From contig JAXHNP010000006.1 in NCBI GenBank assembly GCA_034520365.1, positions 1,109,001 to 1,173,000 of the forward strand: a stretch of 64,000 nt of DNA, in the 5' to 3' direction. The translations under genes and the position numbers were made by a program. The notes beneath the pieces were generated by a model. It was not told the DNA's origin, did not search any database, and was given only the letters and a program-made list of their open reading frames with translations. The stretch comes from Desulfobacterales bacterium. GTDB taxonomy: Bacteria; Desulfobacterota; Desulfobacteria; Desulfobacterales; Desulfosalsimonadaceae. Of the stretch, positions 26,505 to 33,039 are shown in pieces. Each line of letters opens with the position of its first letter. Within the stretch, counting starts at the first letter, position 1.

Positions 26505-28127
26505 ATGAATATTCTTTTGGGGACAGGCATGATATTTCGAAAGATTCGACGAAATCCAATAATCTTTTTGTTTCTGATGGTTTTTATAGTGAGCGGCTGC
26601 GGAGAAGCGATATCTCCCCAGCCCTATGAGGCCCCGCCGGATGCGGTTTCAGGGTCCGGCCGGCCCGTCGTATTTTTAACAGCCTCCCAGATCGCCGAGG
26701 CCATCCGCACCGGCCGCCTGACAGCCGTTGAGGTGGTGGAGGCCCATTTGAAGCATATCCATCAGTTTAATCCCGAAATTAACGCGATCGTCACCATTGA
26801 TGAGCACGCGGTCCGCCGCCGGGCCCGACAAGCGGATGCCGCCTTAAAACAGGGCGAATACTGGGGCCCGCTGCATGGCGTGCCTGTAACGGTGAAAGAC
26901 CATTTTGCCGTAAAAGATTTGCGAAACACGAACGGGATGATTTCCACAGCCGAATATCTGCCGGATTTCGATGCCACCGTGGTATCCCGATTAAAAGATG
27001 CTGGCGCCATTATCCTGGGAAAAACCAATATGCCGCCCATGGCAATGGATATGCAGACCAGTAACGATATATTCGGCCGGACGAATAATCCCTGGGATCT
27101 AAACCGGACGCCCGGGGGCAGTACCGGCGGCGGGGCGGCCGCAGTTGCCGCCGGGATGTCGCCGCTTAATATCGGCAGTGATCTCGGCGGCTCCATCCGT
27201 CAGCCCTCCCACTTCTGCGGCATCTACGGGTTTAAGCCCACGGAAAATACCGTGTCCAATCACGGAAGCTTTGTGCCGCTTATGGAGCCGGATTTTAAAA
27301 GCGTTCGACATATGGCCTCCAATGGCCCGCTGGCCCGATCCATTGCGGATTTGAAACTGGCCTATCAATTGATTGCAGGTCCGGACGGAAAGGACGGGAT
27401 GGTTGTTCAGCCGGATGAAAGCCCGGTAATCAAAGAATCGCTGGCAGACCTGCGTATCGCCTGGACCGATCAGTTTGGGGATGTGCAGGTCTCAAAGGAT
27501 ACCGCGCAGGTGCTTCAGCAATTTGTCGACAAATTGTCCGGCAAAGCGGGTGAAATCCGGCATCTCAGACTCTCCGGCATTGATTTCAACTCGGTCTGGG
27601 CGACCTGGGGCAAAATGGTCGATCTTGAAGTCGGGGTGCTTCAACCGGCCATGACAAGATTTCTGGTTTTTCTGGCCGGCGGGACGTACCGGGCCAAAAC
27701 CCCACTGCTCCAGATGGAATATCCGGCGGGTTATGATGATTATATAGAAACCCTGAGCGCAAGAGACGAGGTGGTTGCAAAGTTCGACAGGGTGCTGCTG
27801 GACTGGGACGTGCTGGTCTGCCCGGTGGCCCCGATTCCGGCATTTTCCCATCATTTGCCGGATGATCAGAAATTCGGATACAATATTTATAATAAACCGC
27901 TTCTGGTTGACGGCCGGGCCATTAATTACTGGATGGGGTGTGCCGCCTATACCGCCCCATTTAATCTGACCGGCCATCCGGTGGTGGTAATCCCCGCGGG
28001 ATTCTCCTCGGATGGCATTCCCATCGGACTGCAGCTGGTGGGTGCCCGGGGAAAGGACAGGGCACTGCTTGAAATGGCGGAAATGATCAATCAGGCGGCC
28101 GGCGCCTATCGACCGCCTGAGTTGTAG
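26505..28127 (+). CDS. Amidase-signature lipoprotein
   Basis: 540 residues from ATG 26505 (an ATG at 26529 is an alternative). The N-terminus is a signal with lipobox (VFIVSGC at about residue 33), so the enzyme is envelope-anchored, unusual for this mostly cytoplasmic family. The amidase signature is complete: catalytic Lys in GVPVTVKDHFAV, cis-Ser in TPGGSTGGGAAAVAAG, nucleophile Ser in SDLGGSIRQPSHFCGIYGFKPT. It hydrolyses an amide, with unknown substrate; peptide or acyl amides are plausible. It follows the antiporter operon by 42 bases and may be co-transcribed. Confidence 0.85.
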   Translation: MNILLGTGMIFRKIRRNPIIFLFLMVFIVSGCGEAISPQPYEAPPDAVSGSGRPVVFLTASQIAEAIRTGRLTAVEVVEAHLKHIHQFNPEINAIVTIDEHAVRRRARQADAALKQGEYWGPLHGVPVTVKDHFAVKDLRNTNGMISTAEYLPDFDATVVSRLKDAGAIILGKTNMPPMAMDMQTSNDIFGRTNNPWDLNRTPGGSTGGGAAAVAAGMSPLNIGSDLGGSIRQPSHFCGIYGFKPTENTVSNHGSFVPLMEPDFKSVRHMASNGPLARSIADLKLAYQLIAGPDGKDGMVVQPDESPVIKESLADLRIAWTDQFGDVQVSKDTAQVLQQFVDKLSGKAGEIRHLRLSGIDFNSVWATWGKMVDLEVGVLQPAMTRFLVFLAGGTYRAKTPLLQMEYPAGYDDYIETLSARDEVVAKFDRVLLDWDVLVCPVAPIPAFSHHLPDDQKFGYNIYNKPLLVDGRAINYWMGCAAYTAPFNLTGHPVVVIPAGFSSDGIPIGLQLVGARGKDRALLEMAEMINQAAGAYRPPEL

Positions 28128-28259
28128 CGAGGGGACGCCCTTTATATTTTTACATTTAATAAGCGCGGCAGGTCCAGGCTAACGGCCCCCCTTTATTGAC
28201 TTTTAAGCAAAAAGTATTTAATAATACATATCGCCATAAATAAAGACAGGAAGAGGGCC

Positions 28260-28502
28260 ATGAAGAAAGCCAATATCGTTGAATTGAAAAACAATTTCAG
28301 CAAAATACTGATGTATGTCGAAAAGGGGGAAAGGATTCAGGTTTGCAAGCGCAATATCCCCATCGCCTATATCGTTCCCTTTGAGGAGAAAAAGCACGAA
28401 AACAGGACCCAACTGGGCATCGGAAAAGGGACCGCCAAAATTATAGACGATCCCACGGAACCGATGATTCCAGAGGAAAACTGGGATATGCTGAAAGAAT
28501 GA
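28260..28502 (+). CDS. Phd/YefM-type antitoxin
   Basis: 80 residues. The N-terminal KANIVELKNNFSKILMYVEKGERIQVCKR (in pieces: VELKNNFSKIL, VEKGERIQV, NIPIAYIVPFE) is the Phd/YefM fold, a DNA-binding dimer that represses its own operon, with a C-terminal tail that would neutralise the toxin. A GGAAGAGGG ribosome-site-like sequence precedes ATG 28260. The stop overlaps (ATGA) the start of a toxin stump, so the pair was normally organised but the toxin is now truncated. The antitoxin itself appears intact. Confidence 0.85.
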   Translation: MKKANIVELKNNFSKILMYVEKGERIQVCKRNIPIAYIVPFEEKKHENRTQLGIGKGTAKIIDDPTEPMIPEENWDMLKE

Positions 28503-28627
28503 TAGAAAGTTTTCACCGAGACCCCGCCGACAGAATCATCACAGCAACTGCACGCCTCAAAAATTGCATATTGTTGACCGCCGACCGCAAAATCCTGGAT
28601 TATCCGCATGTCAACGCCCTATGGTAA
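28499..28627 (+). pseudogene. VapC/PIN-toxin stump
   Basis: 42 codons starting with an ATGA overlap on the antitoxin stop: MIESFHRDPADRIITATARL then LLTADRKILDYPHVNALW. This is the C-terminal part of PIN-domain toxins (FHRDPADR..IATA...LLTADRKI). About 80-90 N-terminal residues, including the first two catalytic acidic residues, are missing, and the ATG used is probably an internal Met of the toxin. Toxic activity is therefore not expected. The antitoxin has been left without a functional partner. Confidence 0.75.
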
Positions 28628-28737
28628 ACTAGACGCCGGAATTGCCGCGGAAAATAATGCGATTTTTGATAAAAGTCGGTAGATTGAACTGACTTTTGAC
28701 GGTTTGTTACGCCATCTAAGCCACATAAAAAGTTATG

Positions 28738-28881
28738 TTGAATCCGCAGCAGACCCTTTTGGGAAATACCTTTCATTATATCGACTTCAGCAAAGCGGAA
28801 AGAGAAATGGGCTATTCCCATAACCGGCGCGATCTTGAAAATGCGATTGATAAGACGATAGAAGGATTGATTTTTAGTTGA
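28738..28881 (+). pseudogene. Probable C-terminal remnant of an SDR/epimerase-like gene
   Basis: An open stretch of 47 codons (TTG at 28738 to TGA 28879-28881) reads NTFHYIDFSKAEREMGYS and EGLIFS. The pattern D-x-S-K-A-x-R-E-x-G-Y followed by an amphipathic helix and stop resembles the C-terminal tail of NAD-dependent epimerase/dehydratase family proteins. No start region or Rossmann part is present. I call it a relic with low confidence; the 28628-28934 spacer otherwise holds nothing recognisable. Confidence 0.35.
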
Positions 28882-28905
28882 CTTCAAAAAGCATTATATT
28901 TATTA

Positions 28906-28947
28906 TGTTATAAAACATAATGATGGAAAACATAATGTTTTATAACA
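28906..28947. promoter_or_regulatory. 13-bp perfect inverted repeat overlapping the DUF234-ATPase start
   Basis: TGTTATAAAACAT (28906-28918) and ATGTTTTATAACA (28935-28947) are perfect complements 16 bases apart; the right arm contains the proposed start codon. AAAACATAATG also repeats directly. An operator for autorepression is possible. Confidence 0.5.
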
Positions 28948-30311
28948 GAGAAAATGAACTCGCTCTGCTGGAGCGGGAGCACGCCCGCAAACGTGCCTCT
29001 TTCACGGTGATTTACGGCCGCCGCCGGGTCGGCAAGACATCGCTGTTGAATCATTTCATGCGGAATAAATCCGCCATATACTATTATGCCACGGAAACCA
29101 CAGCCAGGCAGCAAATCGAGTCTTTTTCCCGCCAAATCGGAGAATATTTCAACAAGGAATATCTTCGGCATACGAGTTTTTCCGGATTGGAAGATCTATT
29201 GGCATTTACGGCCGATCATCTGCCTGAAAAAGCCCCGAAACTTATTCTTGCCATAGATGAATACCCGGTATTGTCAACGGCAGTTCCGGGATGCTCCTCA
29301 ATATGGCAGAAAATCTGGGATCTCCACTTGAGCCGTAAAAACATCCATCTCATTCTCTGCGGCTCCTCCATGTCCATGATGCATTCGGAAATATTGGATT
29401 ACACCGCCCCCTTATATGGCCGTCGGACGGCCAATATCCATCTCCAACCCATGCGGTTTCGGGATATTTCTTATTTTTTTCCCCATATGTCGGCAATGGA
29501 GCAGATGAACGTCTATGCGGCACTCGGGACGGTGCCCAAATATCTTGAAATGTATGATGCGGAAACGGACTTCTGGAAAAATATCCGGGATAATGTACTT
29601 CACAAGGATGCCTATCTTTATCATGAAGCGCGGTTTTTGTTGAAAGATGAGCTTGCCGAGCCCGCCACATTTTTTTCGATACTTCAGGCGGTGGCCGGCG
29701 GCCATACCCGGATTGGTGATCTGGGATCGCGCCTTGGGGTTTCCCCGTCCCATCTTTCGCGGTATATGAAAAAGCTTTGTGAACTCGATATTATTGCCAG
29801 AGAGGTGCCGGTCACTGAAAAGAATCCATTGAAATCCAAACTCGGCCGGTACCGGTTTCGCGACCGGTATCTGCGATTCTGGTTCGAGTATGTTTTCAGA
29901 AACAGCTCACTGCTGGAAACCGGCCACATGGATACGGTGCTGCAGGAAATTAAGAAAAGCTTTACAGAACGCTTCGTTGCCCATGCTTTTGAGGATTATG
30001 TTTTGGAGCGGATTCAAGAGGCGCCGGAGCGGTTTCTGGGGTTTGTGCCCACAAAGATCGGCAGGTGGTGGACCAATAAACAGGAAATTGACCTGGTGGC
30101 CATTGGAGACAAGAAGGTGGCCTGTATTGAATGTAAATGGCGGGAGCAGCCGGTGGGGTATGATGTTTATGCGGATCTCAAGGCCAAATCCGCTGATGTG
30201 GGGTATGCGGCGGAACCCCTATATGTGCTTTTTTCCAAAAACGGCTTCCGGCAGAGCCTTCAAGAGGCTGATGACGCGCGCTGTTTTACTTTTGAGGAAA
30301 CTTTGCCCTGA
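28935..30311 (+). CDS. DUF234-type AAA ATPase (archaeal-ATPase-like)
   Basis: 458 residues from ATG 28935; in-frame ATGs at 28920/28923 are alternatives, but the family normally begins MF-x-N/G-R-E-x-E-L. Walker A is VIYGRRRVGKTSLLNHFM; Walker B is LILAIDEYPVL; then a winged-helix stretch (RIGDLGSRLGVSPSHLSRYM) and a C-terminal DUF234 nuclease-like domain with GRWWTNKQEIDLVAI and KVACIECKWRE, the E-x-D-x(n)-E-x-K pattern of PD-(D/E)XK folds. Proteins of this family are common in mobile and defence islands of bacteria and archaea, with function unproven. The gene lies at the left of the IS/helicase island. Confidence 0.85.
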   Translation: MFYNRENELALLEREHARKRASFTVIYGRRRVGKTSLLNHFMRNKSAIYYYATETTARQQIESFSRQIGEYFNKEYLRHTSFSGLEDLLAFTADHLPEKAPKLILAIDEYPVLSTAVPGCSSIWQKIWDLHLSRKNIHLILCGSSMSMMHSEILDYTAPLYGRRTANIHLQPMRFRDISYFFPHMSAMEQMNVYAALGTVPKYLEMYDAETDFWKNIRDNVLHKDAYLYHEARFLLKDELAEPATFFSILQAVAGGHTRIGDLGSRLGVSPSHLSRYMKKLCELDIIAREVPVTEKNPLKSKLGRYRFRDRYLRFWFEYVFRNSSLLETGHMDTVLQEIKKSFTERFVAHAFEDYVLERIQEAPERFLGFVPTKIGRWWTNKQEIDLVAIGDKKVACIECKWREQPVGYDVYADLKAKSADVGYAAEPLYVLFSKNGFRQSLQEADDARCFTFEETLP

Positions 30312-30371
30312 AAAGGGTGACGCAAAAAATACACACCTGCGGAAATATAATTATTTTTCAGGGGTAAAGTG

Positions 30372-30785
30372 ATGAAATTTAGAATCGGTGATTGGGTCAG
30401 GGTCAAGGATGGAATAGAAGATCCGGATTTCGGTAATGATATTTCGGGATGGCAGGGACAGATATTTGATATAGCGGATGATACGGTTTGTATCGAATGG
30501 GATGGAGAAACGCTTTTGCAGTGTCCGGAAGAAGTAATCGTCAAAAGTGAGCAGGAGGGACTTGACTGGACGCGGATGGATCTTGAAGCCAGTGAAGTGA
30601 TACCGGCTGCGCCGCGGAATAAAGTCCAGGATAAAAATTTGATTATACAAGAAATCACCAATAGACATCGTTGGGATTATTTGGGCGAATCAGCTGAAAT
30701 TATCAGGAATGTTTTGCAAAACGTTGATGCCGATGATGAAAATAAAGCCTTCGATGCCTGGGCAAAATATTGCCGTAAACATTTA
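30372..30785 (+). pseudogene. 5' part of a gene split by an IS (SH3-like/calcium-binding-annotated family)
   Basis: The first 138 codons of a gene whose remainder is at 32447-32680. It reads FRIGDWVRVKDGIEDPDF, VCIEWDGETLLQCPEEVI, LDWTRMDLEASEVIPA and HRWDYLGESAEIIRNVLQNV, a family often annotated as calcium-binding protein, with a beta-rich SH3/KOW-like N-terminus. After codon 138 (Leu of CRKHL) the frame enters the IS and stops at 30821. Removing the IS and one 9-bp duplication gives CRKHLSFPFEAEV and a single 215-residue protein. Function unknown; it preceded the SNF2 gene by about 20 bases before rearrangement. Confidence 0.8.
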
Positions 30786-30876
30786 GTTTCGTTCAAAAGT
30801 GTTGGCATGACTTTTCGGTAAAGGATTTATTGGGTCATTCAAGATATCAAATAAAGGATCATTGGCACAGCTAGAG

Positions 30877-30940
30877 CAGGGTGCGCCATGTGCGAGAATG
30901 GGCCCGCCAAGTAGCTCGTCGGAGCACATGGGGCACCCTG
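30877..30940. other. Large hairpin in the IS leader
   Basis: CAGGGTGCGCCATGTGC and GCACATGGGGCACCCTG form a 17-bp stem with one mismatch around a 30-base loop, about 110 bases before the transposase start. It may regulate transposase expression or act in transposition; its role is unknown. Confidence 0.55.
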
Positions 30941-31049
30941 CGGCGCCTTGACAAGCGACTTGCTTGTTTGAAAAAGCTTTAAAAAAATCACGGTCTCCTT
31001 CATATAGGTTTATATTCCCCAATAAAAACCTAATCGAAGAGAGACCGTG

Positions 31050-32429
31050 ATGAGACAACAAATTCATATTACACTTTCTTTTCAGCTTTCAACAGGAAAA
31101 GTGAATTTAAACGAAATTGTTTATCAGTTGCAGAAACTTCAAAACCCTTTAATGCTGCGTATTTTGAAACAGATTTTAACCAGCTACGATGATCTGATTT
31201 CAGATCGGTTAACTCACCATGGCGGGATATTTCCGCCAAGCAAAGCCCGCAAGGGCCTGGGACGCCATGTTCGAAAAAATGATCCCAAGGATCGTTTTTG
31301 TCACGGCCGTAAAATACGAAGGCGCGGATACCGGAATCGACCCAAAGAAATTGCCACGGTCTTTGGCAAGCTGGAGCTGCCGGTCCGGGTAGCCGAGTGC
31401 CGCACCTGCGGTGCCCGATATTCACCATTGTTAAGTGCCCTGAAGATGACACCTTATAAACGCAAAGAGGCCAATTTTGAACACGAGGTCATTGAAGCCG
31501 TGATCGATACCAACTATCGGCGATTAATAGAGGGTAGATCGATCGATATTTCCCTTGGCGGCATTCATAATCTCGTCGTCGGCAGTGATATTGATCAGAT
31601 GACTGACGTCCCTGTGGATATGGATGATCTCTCAGCCATCATGGCCGACGGTACCGGCTATAAACAGCAAAAAGGCAAAAAAGGCGAACTTCGGGCTGTC
31701 ATCGGCGTGATGACCACCGGCAAGGTCGAGCCATTGGGGACTTTTGCCAATACCCCGTGGGCTGATATCGAAGGCATTATCAAAGAACGATTCAAGGAGA
31801 CCCAATCCTCAGGAGTCCCGTTTATCTATGATGGCGAACCGGGCCTGGATGATTTCTTATCCGAGGTGGCCGAGCCGCAACGGTGTACCTGGCATGGTCC
31901 CCGCGGCCTGTATCACTCTCTATGGCAAGATGGACTTGGAAAGAAAGCCAGTCAACCCCATACTGACAATCTCAAACACCTCATCGGCATTGAACTGCCA
32001 GAAACCGATTATGAGGTGCTCGATGAGGGCGACAAGCAACAGGTTGAAGAAAAATATCAATCCAGCAAAGCCGAGATTATGGCCTTGATCGCCACCCTGA
32101 GAGAAAAAGGCTATCACCACGGAGTTTCGTATTTAGAAAATCTTTCCCATAGAATTTTTACCAACATCGAATTATGGTTGAAGACCGGCGTCATCGCGCC
32201 CAAAACCACTTCCCTGCTGGAGCGTATTTTTCGTGAAATTGGCCGTCGCATCAAACGCATCGCTTGGGGATGGTCTGATGAAACGGTTTCCAAGCTATCA
32301 AAAATGATCGTCTTGAAAAAATACTCCAAAGAAAAATGGGAACAATACTGGAAACAAAAATTAGGCATTGAGGGTAACTTCACCATCGAGATTGATCACA
32401 TTGAAAGTTGCCCGTGCCAACACTTTTGA
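31050..32429 (+). CDS. DDE-type transposase of the IS
   Basis: 459 residues from ATG 31050 (a GTG lies one codon earlier). The middle part reads LSAIMADGTGYKQQKGKKGE, VPFIYDGEPGLDDFLSEVAE, RCTWHGPRGLYHSLWQDGLG and LLERIFREIGRRIKRIAWGW, giving plausible catalytic D, D and E in an IS256/mutator-like RNase-H fold; the closest groups I recognise are ISLre2/ISH6/ISKra4-like, not resolved. The N-terminal Cys pair (CRTCGARYSP) is a small zinc-ribbon-like feature. It appears full length, and the 9-bp target duplication fits these families. Confidence 0.85.
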   Translation: MRQQIHITLSFQLSTGKVNLNEIVYQLQKLQNPLMLRILKQILTSYDDLISDRLTHHGGIFPPSKARKGLGRHVRKNDPKDRFCHGRKIRRRGYRNRPKEIATVFGKLELPVRVAECRTCGARYSPLLSALKMTPYKRKEANFEHEVIEAVIDTNYRRLIEGRSIDISLGGIHNLVVGSDIDQMTDVPVDMDDLSAIMADGTGYKQQKGKKGELRAVIGVMTTGKVEPLGTFANTPWADIEGIIKERFKETQSSGVPFIYDGEPGLDDFLSEVAEPQRCTWHGPRGLYHSLWQDGLGKKASQPHTDNLKHLIGIELPETDYEVLDEGDKQQVEEKYQSSKAEIMALIATLREKGYHHGVSYLENLSHRIFTNIELWLKTGVIAPKTTSLLERIFREIGRRIKRIAWGWSDETVSKLSKMIVLKKYSKEKWEQYWKQKLGIEGNFTIEIDHIESCPCQHF

Positions 32430-32446
32430 ACGTTACCAAACATTTA

Positions 32447-32680
32447 TCCTTCCCTTTTGAGGCTGAGGTGGAGCCCCTATCCAAAGGTCCATTCAATGCT
32501 GGCGATAGGATCCGAGTGCATGCAGTAGAGGGCGCTTACGATTTGTACGGGGTGATTGTGAAAGTCAGATTGGGTCGAAAGGTTTTCCATCTACCATTGG
32601 GTGAAGTCAGGGTGATGGATAAACAATCGGATAATTATAAAATTGTTGACAGTTATCGAGATTGGTTTGCGAATCATTGA
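32447..32680 (+). pseudogene. 3' part of the IS-split gene
   Basis: 78 codons including stop, continuing the frame of 30372-30785 when the IS is removed: SFPFEAEVEPLSKGPFNAGD, RIRVHAVEGAYDLYGVIVKV, then FHLPLGEVRVMDKQS and DYRDWFANH-like ending (SYRDWFANH). The second SH3-like domain of the family lies here. An ORF beginning at 32408 inside the IS right end reads through it and could be translated, giving the C-terminal domain alone. Confidence 0.8.
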
Positions 32681-32699
32681 TAACCGGATTGAAGGAATG

Positions 32700-32861
32700 T
32701 TAAATGCGTATCCAAACCCATCTGAAACTGCCTGAAAAAGAGTTTGACCCGGCATACCGCGCCGTGATCGATGCATATAATGCCTTCCCCCTGCTGCATC
32801 AAACCATCGTGCAGATACTTGCGATCATCTACGAAGGGGTGGTCAGAACCCATGTGGTAAA
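32700..32861 (+). repeat. Duplicated 5' end of the SNF2 gene (direct repeat, copy 1)
   Basis: A 162-bp direct repeat of 37400-37561 with about seven differences, covering the first 52 codons of the SNF2 helicase (MRIQTHLKLPEKEFDPAYRA). It is preceded by a good ribosome site (AAGGAA) and lies 20 bases after the split gene, so this is probably the original position of the helicase gene. The frame is lost at 32862, where a partial MITE begins, and terminates at 32976. Confidence 0.85.
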
Positions 32862-32909
32862 GGCAGGCCACCGTGCCTGCCTAAAAAAAGACAGAACAAA
32901 TTTACCGCG
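32862..32909. repeat. Partial MITE (right end) at the rearrangement junction
   Basis: GGCAGGCCACCGTGCCTGCC followed by AGACAGAACAAATTTACCG matches the right end of MITE A (10570-10616). Only this half is present, directly joined to the SNF2 fragment, so a MITE copy was involved in, or truncated by, the rearrangement. Confidence 0.7.
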
Positions 32910-32979
32910 CAGCAGCCCAAACGATTGTTTACTTTGCAATGGAGCGTGGTATAAATGTGCCGCGAACACTGAATAGAAG

Positions 32980-33039
32980 AAAGTCCGCTTCATCGAGCAA
33001 GACTTTCACCGGCTGATGTTTGAGGAGGTTGCATCATGA
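32980..33039 (+). pseudogene. C-terminal stump of the gene upstream of the PHP ATPase
   Basis: About 20 codons read KKVRFIEQDFHRLMFEEVAS and stop in an ATGA overlap with the next gene. The overlap is typical of operon partners, so this looks like the last residues of a deleted gene that once preceded the PHP ATPase. Its identity cannot be determined. Confidence 0.45.

Larger units (their letters stand above)
30777..32446. mobile_element. 1652-bp insertion sequence with 9-bp target duplication
   Basis: The element is 30786-32437. The direct repeat AAACATTTA flanks it (30777-30785, 32438-32446). Terminal inverted repeats share a perfect 18-bp core, CGTTCAAAAGTGTTGGCA at 30790-30807 and its complement at 32415-32432; the transposase stop codon lies in the right repeat. 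The insertion disrupts the gene at 30372-32680, and its excision restores the frame exactly. The sharp duplication and intact transposase suggest a recent event. Confidence 0.92.
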
